Notes: a model not told the origin generated them from the letters alone. Positions 11,931 through 22,990 are shown, counted from the stretch's first letter. The stretch: DNA of 64,000 nucleotides from Acanthosepion esculentum (GCA_964036315.1 OZ038517.1:23817662-23881661), one strand, 5' to 3'. Translations and numbers: made by a program.

Positions 11931-13430
11931 TATATGTCAAATTTATGTACAAATGACTTCTGTATGTAAGCATTTTTTATGGTAGAATATGATATATAAA
12001 TTTAAATAAATCTGGCCTACTGAATGACAAAATGGAAATTCTATGCAACATTTTTTGTCCTTTAAAAGGATTTCATCAGACTATATAGGGATGAAATTAG
12101 AGTAGGTTGTGATAGGATAGTTTCACCTGACACTGCAAATTGATAGAAAACCAAAACATTAGCCCGAGAACTTCACACTTGTTCTTAAAGAGCCTCATCA
12201 GATTGAGACTTTGATATGGATGTCCTGCATGGCACCACACACATTTAGAAATATCTAAACTGTCAGCTGTATAGAATAGCTTCTTCAGATCAAGTATTAC
12301 AAATGTCTTTGAGTGAAGTGTGTAGGAACATCCTTTTCCAAACAACATGGACTGGCACCACAGAATCACAAAACAAAGAACTGTACCAAGTAAGCAAAGC
12401 CACATCACTTAAGGACTTGCAAAAGCTAAAATGGATAGTACATTTAACTTGGAAGATAATATAAAAATGTTGATGTTCCACACTATTCAAACAAAAAGTT
12501 AGGAAGGAAACCCCCATCAATATATGAAAGAGTGATAATAGGTACTGGACTTGAGAAACCTATTTTCCTGAAAAATTGTTTTAAGAGAAAGATTTTATAA
12601 ATTTCAACTGAGAGCAGTGTTGGCTGCTTGGTCAATGAATGCCAAATGTTTCCTTGTAGGGAAATGGCTAATATTACCATTTGGAAGTCTTTGTAATATT
12701 GTGACAAATTAAAGGAGAAAACCATGAAGAAATGTTACATCAAACAGATAATGTTTGTAGTATATGTACTATAATGTACAAATGCAGTTGATACAGCTAT
12801 ATAATTGTTATATAGGAATAAAGTGTCACTGCCGACACTTGAGTCTGAACATAGATCGCCAGTGAGCAAACACAAGCGATCCCATTATTTAATTAAGTAG
12901 ACCACCTGACCATAGAGGAAACGCATATATGACAGGTAGCGTTTGTCTAATTGATGACTGATTTCTATTTTATCCTCTATTAGTATCCAGATAGCTATTT
13001 CTAGTCTATCCTCTTTATTATTTGGATAGCTATTTCTAGTCTATCCTCTTTATTATTTGGATCACTATTCTCTCCTCTATTCGCTACACTATTCCGCTAT
13101 TCGCTACACTATTCCTCTATTCGGATTACTACACAGGTTACTATTCAAGTAAGTATTATCAAGCAAGTACCATAATTATATCCTCCTAAATTGGCTGGGG
13201 CATTATGTATTGCGTAAGCTGTATCTTGGGAACACACACAAGATTTTTTACTATTATTTTTGCAATGTCAACAAACAATCATTTGACACTTTTGTAATGT
13301 CAAATTTTCATGGTCACTTTCGAAATGCTCATTGTAGTAGAGACTTTGTAATCACAGATACAACTATAGTATGCTGTTGAATAATGCTGGTGTCAGACGT
13401 CTTTGAACATCGCTCGCACTAATGGTACTT
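11931..13430. other. Spacer with small local duplications
   Basis: 12.98-13.07 kb holds two copies of a ~34-bp phrase ending 'tatttctagtctatcctc', followed by repeats of 'attcgctacactattcc' to about 13.13 kb. The minus-strand frames at 12.1-12.7 kb show no recognised domain. A decayed hammerhead-like string lies at 12047-12080 (see findings). Confidence 0.6.
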
Positions 13431-13569
13431 AAACAGCAAAGTATCCCAAGATTAATGAATCTCTAGTCTAATTTTAATGAAATTCGATAATGAACCCCAA
13501 CTAAGTGCATTATCGAATTTCATTAAAATTAGACTAGAGATTCATTAATCTTGGGATACTTTGCTGTTT
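13431..13569. repeat. Perfect inverted repeat: 62-bp arms, 15-bp loop
   Basis: The arms 13431-13492 and 13508-13569 are exact reverse complements over all 62 positions. They are separated by a 15-base loop (13493-13507). No tRNA head, poly(A) or known transposon terminus is visible. The lack of any mismatch implies recent origin, ongoing correction, or an assembly or library artefact. Confidence 0.95.
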
Positions 13570-13815
13570 TTACAGCATTTTTAATACAAGTCAATCTTAT
13601 ATCAATCCACATATATAAACAAACACTTAGATTTATTTTTCAGCACACACATGTTGCTACTGAATGTGATTCAAGGTCAAAGTTTAAAATGGGTTTAATG
13701 GCAATATCCCAACTGCTATGTATGTGAAAAATAATTAACATTCATAATACATTATAACAGCATTATTAAATAAATTTAAATATGCATAACAACATATTTA
13801 TACAATTCGCTACAC

Positions 13816-14354
13816 TTATCGGGTTATCTCCTCTTCGTTTCGTAACCCTTTCAACAGGGGTCTCTCTCTTCCGGGAGTATAAATACGGGCTGACCTTTCG
13901 CCTCTTTCTCTTTTTTCCTGCTTGCGCGTATGTGCGAGAACTCTCGATTTCGGCCGCGGGCCGAAACCTCGCATGTGGGGCGAGGTACAAAAACTTTCTC
14001 TTAACATCTCCAGTATGTGAACTCTAATACGCAACCAGCGTTTCCCATATTCTGGGAACACGCTAAAACAAAATTCACAACCGTACGGACATTTCAATTC
14101 AACACACAACACAAATAACTTTCCATACAGACACTAATGTTTTATTCATGTTTTATATGATGTATTTGTAATTCTTGTATCAATCTGTTTGTCATTAATA
14201 TATATTTGTTTGGTACATATATATCTGTCTTGTTCGTTTTATTTTGCTTTATTTGGACTCCATCATAGTCCAACATTACTATGTAGCGGGACTGGCCAGC
14301 AGGAAGTCTTAGTCCAGAGATTTTATCCTCACATTAACCCGCCGGTCCCCTACA
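13816..14354. mobile_element. LTR-like dispersed element, copy 1 (~540 bp)
   Basis: It is strongly similar over its whole length to 40168-40710. Termini are 'ttatcggg' and 'cccctaca'; on the minus strand it would start 'tgtagggg'. Flanks are 'cac' on both sides (13813-13815 and 14355-14357). Read on the plus strand it has a TATA box (13878-13885), a GC-rich block of three adjacent potential hairpins (about 13935-13985), and a short 'ttggact'/'agtccaa' hairpin near 14250-14275. Size, TATA box and paired isolated copies suggest a solo LTR, but the termini are not clearly TG...CA and no internal pol region accompanies it. Class and orientation remain open. Confidence 0.65.
13878..13885 (+). promoter_or_regulatory. 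TATA box in LTR-like element
   Basis: 'tataaata' is preceded by 'ccgggag'. The same box and context recur at 40230-40237 in the second copy, supporting a conserved element promoter. Activity is inferred. Confidence 0.5.
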
Positions 14355-15235
14355 CACTACATTAGAACATATTTTTATAAAAAAAAAAACTACAAACATG
14401 AAGAGGCTATATGTCACATGACTTGATGATAAATAGATGCATGCTGGTTTACTGCCATAACATATTTTAAAATAAACATGAGAAAGAAACATGTAGAATA
14501 AATATACTTATTTTGAAAAAGACTACAGCTGTTTTAAGCTATTATTCAAAATTTTCATGTATTGTTAACTATAAAGCCCAATAGAACAAGAAGCTTTCTT
14601 TTACTGTATTCAGCGTTAATTATTAATTTTGTATTCAAAGTACATTTTATGGAAGAAATTTCTTTTAATGTAAGGAAGTAAAGCATATCTGTTGAGATTG
14701 TAAAATAATTTTTTCATATATTAAATCTGGATATATTTGCATTATAGAAAATATTTACTTATTAACTGACAATAAAAAAAAATTCTTGTATTCCACTATT
14801 ACTCCAAATTTTTATGCATTGTGTTAACTATGAAACCCAATGGAACAATAAACCTTCTTGAAATTAAAATGTGTAATTAATAATAAAATTGGTAATATTG
14901 TTACCTCATTTTGTATCACAAACTGCTTCTTAAAAGAAACCAAATGGGTTATATCAGTAGCCTAGTATTTTAATAATCTTACATTGAAAAAGAAATTCAA
15001 ATATAAATCATCAAAGCCAGAGTAAGTTTGTCAAAGGTAACATTTTTCTGAACTAAGTCGTGTACACATCAGCATATTCTACTCTGTCCTGGTCGGTCGC
15101 CAGTGTTTTGTTTGCATATATCGTACTAAAATTAATTCTTAAAATATTCATTGTTGAATGATTTTCTGGCGGTTCCAACCCTGATCCTAGACTTTCATAA
15201 ATGAACTGGATAGTTGTTAACAAACTCTTCTGTGA
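14355..15235. other. AT-rich spacer, nothing recognised
   Basis: It holds two short, loosely similar segments around 14540-14580 and 14800-14850 ('actataaagccc' and 'actatgaaaccc' contexts), possibly an old local duplication. I see no coding or mobile-element signature. Confidence 0.5.
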
Positions 15236-16957
15236 TTTTTCTTTTGTTTTTTTTCTTCTTTTTGTTTTTTTTTCTTCTTCTTTTTGTTTTTTTTTCTTCT
15301 TCTTTTTGTTTTTTTTCTTCTTCTTTTTGTTTTTTTTTCTTCTTCTTTTTGTTTTTTTTCTTCTTCTTTTTGTTTTTTTTTCTTCTTCTTTTGTTTTTTT
15401 TCTTCTTCTTTTGTTTTTTTTCTTCTTTTGTTTTTTTTTTCTTCTTCTTTTGTTTTTTTTTCTTCTTCTTTTGTTTTTTTTTCTTCTTCTTTTGTTTTTT
15501 TTTCTTCTTCTTTTGTTTTTTTTTCTTCTTCTTTTGTTTTTTTTTTCTTCTTTTGTTTTTTTTTTCTTCTTCTTTTGTTTTTTTTTTCTTTTTTTTTTTT
15601 TCTTTTTTTTTTTTCTTTTTTTTTTTCTTTTGTTTTTTTTTTCTTTTGTTTTTTTTTTCTTTTTTTTTTTCTTTTGTTTTTTTTCTTTTGTTTTTTTCTT
15701 TTGTTTTTTTTCTTTTGTTTTTTTTTGTTTTTTTTTTCTTTTTTGTTTTCTTTTTTTTCTTTTTTTTCATTTTTTCTTTTTTCTTTTTGTTTTGTTTTTT
15801 CTTTTGTTTTTTCTTTTTCTTTTGTTTTTTTCTTTTTCTTTTGTTTTTTTCTTTTTCTTTTGTTTTTTCTTTTTCTTTTGTTTTTTTCTTTTTCTTTTGT
15901 TTTTTTCTTTTTCTTTTGTTTTTTTCTTTTTCTTTTGTTTTTTTCTTTTTCTTTTTTCTTTTGTTTTTCTTTTTCTTCTTTTGTTTTTCTTTTTCTTCTT
16001 TTGTTTTTCTTTTTCTTCTTTTGTTTTTCTTTTTCTTCTTTTGTTTTTCTTTTTCTTCTTTTGTTTTTCTTTTTCTTCTTTTGTTTTTCTTTTTCTTCTT
16101 TTGTTTTTCTTTTTCTTCTTTTGTTTTTCTTTTTCTTCTTTTGTTTTTCTTTTTCTTCTTTTGTTTTTCTTTTTCTTCTTTTGTTTTTCTTTTTCTTCTT
16201 TTGTTTTTCTTTTTCTTCTTGTTTTTCTTTTTCTTCTTGTTTTTCTTTTTCTTCTTGTTTTTCTTTTTCTTCTTTTTTCTTTTTCTTCTTTTTTCTTTTT
16301 CTTCTTTTTTCTTTTTCTTCTTTTTTCTTTTTCTTCTTTTTTCTTTTTCTTCTTTTTTCTTTTTCTTCTTTTTTCTTTTTCTTCTTTTTTCTTTTTCTTC
16401 TTTTTTCTTTTTCTTCTTTTTTCTTTTTCTTCTTTTTTCTTTTCTTTTTCTTCTTTTTTCTTTTCTTTTTCTTCTTTTTTTTTTCTTTTTCTTCTTTTTT
16501 TTTTCTTTTTCTTCTTTTTTTTTTCTTTTTCTTCTTTTTTTTTTCTTTTTCTTCTTTTTTTTTTCTTTTTCTTCTTTTTTTTTTCTTTTTCTTCTTTTTT
16601 TTTTCTTTTTCTTCTTTTTTTTTTCTTTTTCTTCTTTTTTTTTTCTTTTTCTTCTTTTTTTTTTCTTTTTCTTCTTTTTTTTTTCTTTTTCTTCTTTTTT
16701 TTTTCTTTTTCTTCTTTTTTTTTTCTTTTTCTTCTTTTTTTTTTCTTTTTCTTCTTTTTTTTTTCTTTTTCTTCTTTTTTTTTTCTTTTTCTTCTTTTTT
16801 TTTTCTTTTTCTTCTTTTTTTTTTCTTTTTCTTCTTTTTTTTTTCTTTTTCTTCTTTTTTTTTTCTTTTTCTTCTTTTTTTTTTCTTTTTCTTCTTTTTT
16901 TTTTCTTTTTCTTCTTTTTTTTTTCTTTTTCTTCTTTTTTTTTTCTTTTTCTTCTTT
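15236..16957. repeat. Modular polypyrimidine (T/C, sparse G) array, 1.7 kb
   Basis: The plus strand is nearly pure T and C with interspersed G. Distinct blocks follow each other: ~21-bp 'gttttttttcttcttct' units (15.24-15.59 kb); irregular T8-12/C units; ~18-19-bp 'ctttttcttttgtttttt' units (15.8-15.95); 20-bp units with G (15.96-16.21); a few 17-bp units; 16-bp units (16.26-16.44); and 20-bp units without G (16.47-16.95, about 24 copies). The long phenylalanine/leucine/lysine frames here are repeat artefacts. Confidence 0.97.
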
Positions 16958-16987
16958 TGTTTGTTATGTTGTCACATCATCATTATG

Positions 16988-17067
16988 AGGCTGAAACTGG
17001 CAACTACAGCTATCCTCAGGCCATAATAGGCTGAAACTGGCAACTACAGCTATCCTCAGGCCATAAT
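16988..17067. repeat. 40-bp perfect tandem duplication
   Basis: Two identical 40-bp units ('aggctgaaactggcaact...') begin at 16988 and 17028, immediately after the polypyrimidine array. Confidence 0.9.
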
Positions 17068-17624
17068 ACCTCTGTTTCTTACTGAAAGACAAATTTGGAT
17101 AGTGTTTGCTGTTAATTTTTCTTTGCAAGAATAGTTATTTTCTTTTGACTATGCTTTGTCATTCAACTAGTTTTTCATTTTCCTTTCTTGTCACCTATTT
17201 TCTGTTTTCCTTGGTCTCCTTTTCGCTCCGCTGTCTTCCTTCCACTCTGCCCTCACCATCATCTCTATTTTTGTATTCCCTTTCTGCTGCTAATTGGTTT
17301 TTATTCAGTGTTTAATAGTTGTAGAATGTAAATGCAACTTAAGCATTGGTAGAAAAAGAAATCTGAACAATACAAAAGAATAACATGAAATAGTGATTGA
17401 TGGATTAATTTGTTACATGTGTCATCTATTGAGTAACTGAAGTTTTTTCGGGGGGGGGGTGAAAAATCAATGGTTTTATTTACTTCCAAGATCAGCTTGT
17501 GTGAATTTAACCCATTGATGACCGATGTTAAAAAAACATGGGACATTGGGCGTTAATGAATGATAGAAACCTGGAGTAAATACCGGATTTTAATTTTCGT
17601 AATTAATACTGGATTTTAAGGTGT
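17068..17624. other. Spacer, nothing recognised
   Basis: Pyrimidine-rich to 17.3 kb, then AT-rich, with a G run at 17450-17459. No supported exon. Confidence 0.5.
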
Positions 17625-17975
17625 TAATGTAGACATCCATCTGTCTTTGGAGTCTATTAGAGGGGCTAGTTAATCCCTGTTGCAGATGCCTGCTCAGACA
17701 CATTTGTGTTTATTCAACACCTACAGAATCAACCTATGGTTCATTTTGACTGAGTGGACCCTAGTTGTATTTTCTGGGAGAATGCATTATCTCATGTGAT
17801 CAGTCATTGAACAAGGCCAAATACTCTGTCACAATGACTTATGGATTTATGCTAGCACAACCATGAATAGCTTCCAAACAAGTTTCATCCATTTAATTTA
17901 AAAGGATTAGGCCAACCTGTGGCATGGTTCTTAGGCATTTCCAAATGGTACTGTTTATCTGTGATTGTCTCTCTC
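17625..17975 (-). mobile_element. Dispersed repeat F, copy 1 (SINE-like)
   Basis: It is homologous to 36600-37045 over several hundred bases. Shared marks include 'gacatccatct', 'tgcctgctcagacacat' against 'tatctgcacaaacacat', 'tttctgggagaatgcattatct' in diverged form, and 'gaacaaggcca'. The 36.6 kb copy ends on its right side with a tRNA-like B-box in minus orientation; that part is not clear here. I infer minus-strand SINE polarity. Confidence 0.7.
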
Positions 17976-18598
17976 TTGGTTGATAAAAACATAGTCAGAA
18001 CACTAAACACTTGGCCACACAGCTAAGAGGTTGGCATTAATTGGTAAAATTAATCTTATATGATTGATTTTTTTTTCTGCCCAATCTTTTCTTTCGAAAT
18101 ATGATAAAAGATAGTTGCTTTTTAATACATGCTTTATTCGTAAGGTAAAAATTCTCAGTATCCAGTATATAGCATATGTAAACGCTGAATGGCGACAGTC
18201 TATTTCATGTTTGAACACAACCTTCTGGCCATGGTCTGTTTCTTCAGGTCATGGTCTGTTTTATTCTTGAACATAATCGATATGCCATGGCCTGAAAATT
18301 GTGTCCCAGTGTGAAAAACTGTCACCACTCAGTGTTGATATCTGTGTCTACACTTGTTATATTTATGCACACTCTCTCAGATACTGAGCACTTTTACCCT
18401 ATAAATATAGCATACCTTAAAACTATATATGCTGACACCACTCTGTGTACACATCTTTTTACACACACACGTGTGTGTGTGAAAATCATATACAATGTCT
18501 GTACATAAATCACTTGGTTGATTTGAAATTAAACCAAAAGGAGGAGAAAGACTCCAAAACAAACTTTGCTAGCAGATCGCGACAGATATTAGGGAGAT

Positions 18599-18611
18599 GT
18601 GATTAAATATA
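18599..18611. repeat. Target-site duplication, left
   Basis: 'gtgattaaatata' is repeated exactly at 19082-19094 and brackets the palindromic SINE dimer. Confidence 0.85.
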
Positions 18612-19081
18612 CATTATTTACATTATTTGGACTACTGTCCTCATCTTTGTCGCCATGTTCATCACAACGTTTCGGCCGTTGTACGCTTCGGCCTTCTTCA
18701 GGTGGTTGGAATGTTGAACTGAAGCCTTTATTTCGCTCACTGGGGTAGACTGTTCTAGTTCCACGTGATACGTCTAATGGATGTCAGTTATCTCCTGTTA
18801 ATTCCCCTCTCAAAGTTCTCCATCGCCTTAACCAGGTATTGAACTCACACACTTTGGGTCCTGTCACTGGATCTAACTAACGCCTTTATCCACAAGGGCA
18901 CTAACGCCTTTATCCACAAGGGCACATGGCACAGTGGATAAAGGCGTTAGTTCAGCCACCTGAAGAAGGCCGGAGCATACAACGGCCGAAACGTTGTGAT
19001 GAACATGGCGACAAAGATGAGGACAGTAGTCCGAATGTAAATAGTGTACATAATACCTCATCTCAGAAATATACACAGATA
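18612..19081. mobile_element. Palindromic (inverted-dimer) SINE, family A, copy 1
   Basis: The left arm (about 18612-18925) is a full SINE in minus orientation: tail, 'gacaaagatgagg', central 'ggccgaaacgtt' block, a middle section, and a tRNA-like head with B-box 'gagttcaata' and A-box 'tggataaaggcg'. The right arm (about 18926-19081) is the same SINE in plus orientation. It carries the head and the central block to the full tail, but a deletion joins the head directly to the central block. The head carries an extra 24-bp tandem copy near 18878-18925. Exact 13-bp direct repeats bracket the whole palindrome, so both arms entered together. The 71-codon plus frame crossing here is not a gene. 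Confidence 0.9.
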
Positions 19082-19094
19082 GTGATTAAATATA
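19082..19094. repeat. Target-site duplication, right
   Basis: Exact repeat of 18599-18611. Confidence 0.85.
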
Positions 19095-21305
19095 TTTTAA
19101 TTTTTAAAAAAAATTGTCCAGTGTTATTATTGGTTAGGTAATAAGTATTATAACATGGAACAAATAGGTGTATTGTGGAAAAAGGAATTTTCGACAATAT
19201 ACTCATTTGTGTATTTATGGTTATTTTTTTAACTTTTATCAAAACAATATTCTTGTACATGTAGTTATGGATAATATTATACATTAATTACTAATTTTTT
19301 TAATAACTATTTGTGCTCAGTTGTTGACATTAATAGCTATCTGCTGATGTGTTAAAATTTTGGAATAATGCAATATTAAAAACTTAAATTTCATGTCTAT
19401 GACAGATATCGCGATCTGTAAATAAAGAAAGCCACAATTTTGAAATCTGTATTAACTGATAGAACTAGTCAATAGAACAATATATGAAACCTTTTTTTAG
19501 CTTCCCTTCTAACGATACTCTGTCAGTTATTTCAGCTTTATTCCAGGTAGGGTGATATGTACCTTGCTCCTTCCAGGCATCGTTCATTATACCAGATTTT
19601 TCTACCTTACATTTGGTGCCACCTATCTTGTGTTCCTCAAGTTAAATTTTAAAGGGTGCTTGGTGTTCTCTTTATACCCTTTGCTACCAGTGGCAGAGTA
19701 ACATTGGTAGCAAGGCATGTGGTCTATGATGACTATTAATGATAGAAATCCGAGGAAATAAAAAAAATCAACAGATAATGACATAAAAAACAAGTAGCAG
19801 CAGTTAACGCCATTTCATTTTTCTCCCCCCCCCCCCACTCCCCAGTCTTAATCCTTCAATTTGTTTTGACTCTGTTCTTCCGTGTTTTCTGTGCATAGAA
19901 CTGGCGTTGGAATGGTATACATCTCTTCCTAATCTAATAATACTGACTTTTTCACAAAGTGACAATGATGGGGACACCCAAATAGATGTAATTCTCACCT
20001 CAATCTCAAGTGTTTCATATTTTATTGCCGGTATATAGTCTAAAAAGTTTGATCTTCTAAGCGGCATCTACTTGACCAAAGGGGAACAGAATTAACGAGT
20101 GGATGAGGACTCTTGAGGTCAAGTGACAACAGGCCGGAATTATGATTTCCGGTTGCTTGTGTATATTAACAGTAACAGCTGGGATCGAAGAAACCAGTTC
20201 TGGTCTCTCCTTGCCAGACACACGTTATGTGTAGCTGGGTAAAGAGTTAGCTGAGTTGTTAGACTGATATAGCAGAAGTTGTCCAAAATATCACCAGTCC
20301 ACCCATCCAGGCCGGGCAATCGAAACCCTGAATGAAATTCTTAAACAGAGTTGGTGTTCTCATTTCTTACTGTGGCATTTTTCATCTTTCGTTTCCTTGT
20401 CAACATGACTTTCCCAGTTCTTGATGCACACCGACATGAACATGAATAGATGATAGTTATTGGCCGGTCGGTGGTGAGCCGGGGATTGTATTTTTACAAC
20501 AATTTATCCTATGAAATGAAGGAATGGTAGAGGCAAAAAGAATATCACAGCATGGAGATCAGTAAAATTTATCAATTTTTTTATTACGCAAAAATTATTT
20601 ATCATAGAAAAGCAAAATGTAAGGCATATAGTGCATGTATTGTATACTTGAACCCATGATGAATTTTCTTCTTATTGGTCGGATATCTGCAAACTAAGAG
20701 GTGTATCACGACGAGCAGGACATGAAAACTTCCACACAGGAATACCACACGTAAAGGACGAACGTAGCCGAGACACTGGAAACAAACAAGGACAAATGAA
20801 TTTCAGGTGACGCTGTGTAATACATGTCAATATGTTCAGCATTGCCCAGATGCCGCTTTCCTGAGAATGTGCCTGCTCTTATGGAGCTTAAAACGTTAGT
20901 CGTTGGCTAGAAAAAGGAATCATTTGCATAGCTAACACCACTCGTCTCACCGTTCCGACTATTTCATGGGGAAGCTTGTAGATACTTTCGTTCTTCATAT
21001 CCAAACGTCCCGGGTAAAGCAACCACTTGCTTTCTTTTTGCGGAAACAGCACACTAATCATCGCCTCTTTGACCGACGGGTACGTTTATCAGTAGCGTAA
21101 ACAGCTCGTACTCCATATCATTTCCGCTACAACCAATCACTACTGCTTGTTACCACCTATGCATGTTGTTGTTACAAATGCGTTTATTGTCCCTGTTTCT
21201 TGTAAAGGACCAATCCCCTTTTCACAACTGTCTTAGTAAAGACAGTTGTGAAAGGTAGTTTTCCTCTCTGTAGTGAAATAGATAAGTTCATTAATACAAG
21301 TTGTG
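19095..21305. other. Spacer with no recognised gene
   Basis: C run at 19826-19836. A possible T-arm-like 'gggtttcgattgccc' lies on the minus strand near 20320, without a convincing A-box. A 15-bp-arm, 4-base-loop hairpin sits at 21220-21253. The 87-codon minus frame at 19804-20067 has no recognised domain. Confidence 0.5.
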
Positions 21306-21725
21306 ACGATTTTTTTTTTAATCATTTCACTACAGTGAAGGCGGTAATGCCACTAGTACACAAGGGCTTATAGGGAATGTAAGTTAGAGAAGATTGAGAA
21401 TAGGGAGGATTGAGAAAAGGACAAAAGGTGAAAGGTGTCCACTAAGATGATGCACTGCAGGAACACCAGACCAGATGTGGCAACAGTATTCAATGAATGG
21501 TAAATGTGCAAGATGGATTCTGACACTAACATTTTCTCGCACGACACAGTGACCCAAGTTTCCTTGCACTAGATGCAGCTATTGATTTGATGTAGTCGCT
21601 CCACTTCATGGCGGTGGAAAATGTGAGGCTAAGAAGGCGTAGTGTGTTGCGCTCCTAGAGTTTAGTTAGCCATACTGATAGTATGCCGAAAAGGTTCTCT
21701 AATGGCCCTTTGAAAGGAAAATTTA
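21306..21725 (-). mobile_element. CR1/Jockey-type LINE 3' fragment (family A)
   Basis: Poly(T) at about 21310-21319 marks the 3' end of a minus-strand copy. The minus translation of 21384-21569 contains 'EYCCHIWSGVPAVHH', the hallmark block between RT and C-terminus in this family, then diverges. 5' truncated and frame-broken. Confidence 0.75.
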
Positions 21726-21734
21726 TTTACGGTG

Positions 21735-21990
21735 GAGTAATGGATAGCGGCTCGGATTGAAGAATCTGAGAGCAGAGTTCGAACTCCAGTCGAATCCATT
21801 ACATTCACTTATGTGTTAATACCCTTGGGAAAGGTATGAATCCTCTTCTCCCCCCAGCTATGGGTAAATAGGACAGACCGGGTTTTATAGCCCTGGATGG
21901 CAACTGGTCTACCGCAGAAAGAAATGACCATCTGCGGAGGAAAAAATCTGCCTCGTCAGTGATGTATTGAAAGATACATGATTGCCTAAG
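21735..21990 (+). mobile_element. tRNA-headed SINE related to the 5S/tRNA composite family
   Basis: The head starts near 21735 ('ggtggagtaatggatagcgg' as A-box region) with a B-box-like 'gagttcgaactcc' at about 21776. The body has 'cattcacttatg', 'ttgggaaaggtatgaatcc' and 'agctatgggtaa', matching 35.5 kb and 4.5 kb. No 5S-derived part precedes this copy. Confidence 0.75.
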
Positions 21991-22533
21991 TGTGTATCAC
22001 GCATAGCACATAGCTGATTGACTGAATCACTATTGACTGCTGTCACCTTTGTGAAACAATTGTGCCATTGTTGGAAACCTTCTTGGAACTCGTTTTCCTA
22101 AATCATTTCCAGTAATATAGCTGGGTGTCGGCAACTGTATATCCTTTCAGAGCATTTTTCAGTTTCGGCAATAGCCAAAAATCATAGACTAACTCCGGTG
22201 CATGGCACATTTTCGTCACGGATTCTTGACCACAGACTCGTCGACTTCAAACTTATTGTTCTGATTTCAATCTCATCTGTTAGAATCTCCTGCACGGTTT
22301 CATTTTATCTTGACTTTGGTAAGACATAATTACAAGATTTTGAAAACATGTGAACCAAGTATAATGCGATATTCATTATTTATCTTTTATAAAGAAATAA
22401 ATTTGAAAGGAAATCTCTTTATTCAAAAGTATTTTTAAAATACAAAATTATCAAAATGTGTAAGAGGAAGAGATACTCTCAACTTATTTTACGGAAGCTG
22501 TGGCGATAAAAAATGAGAAACGTTTGGAAAAAG

Positions 22534-22565
<32 letters not shown>

Positions 22566-22846
22566 CAAATTAATATTTAATATTTTTTGTTCACTATTTT
22601 ATTTTCTAAGAAACTTAGAATTTTGACCAATATTCGAGTTGCTTCATTTTTGCATTAAATTAGCCCACAATTTGCTTAAATTTGTTGCTTGGGTTTAATA
22701 AATAGTGAAGACATTTCAATATAAATAAGCAGGTAGAATTATTAGAATTCTTGAATGCAGTATTCGATAATAATTTATAACATTTAGCAAATGTTTTTGT
22801 TTTTTGATTATTTTTATGTGGGTTTAACGGCAATACCATAAGAAAA
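21991..22846. other. AT-rich spacer with T30 tract
   Basis: A homopolymer T tract occupies 22536-22565. Otherwise nothing recognised. Confidence 0.55.
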
Positions 22847-22855
22847 TTGCACAAG

Positions 22856-22990
22856 CCTCCTCAGCACTTCCCCTTCTGGGTACGTCTCAGGTGCCTTGCA
22901 ATAAACCCAACCCTTTTCCGAAAGAGAGGTACTGCCTGGAGGCTTGGGCATAATGTTTTTGATACATACTCTGTACGAGCGAGAAGTCTT
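22856..22990 (+). repeat. Segment homologous to the 26.4-kb minus-strand frame
   Basis: 'cttctgggtacgtctcagg' followed by 'gagaggtactgcctgg' aligns with the reverse complement of about 26450-26530 ('tttttgggagactcttcagg' then 'gagaggtactgcctgg'). The reading frames are offset by small indels. This supports a dispersed element rather than two host exons. Confidence 0.5.

Noticed and set aside
10059..11973. Six-frame open reading through the 10-kb minisatellite (up to 611 codons)
   Set aside because: All three minus frames and several plus frames are open at once because the unit lacks stops; there is no start-site, splice or composition evidence.
15195..17034. Phe/Leu- or Lys/Glu-rich frames of 580-606 codons
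   Set aside because: Pure consequence of the T/C repeat array.
21220..21253. 15-bp-arm hairpin with 4-base loop as a regulatory terminator
   Set aside because: Bacterial-type terminators do not apply here; short palindromes of this size are expected by chance in 64 kb.
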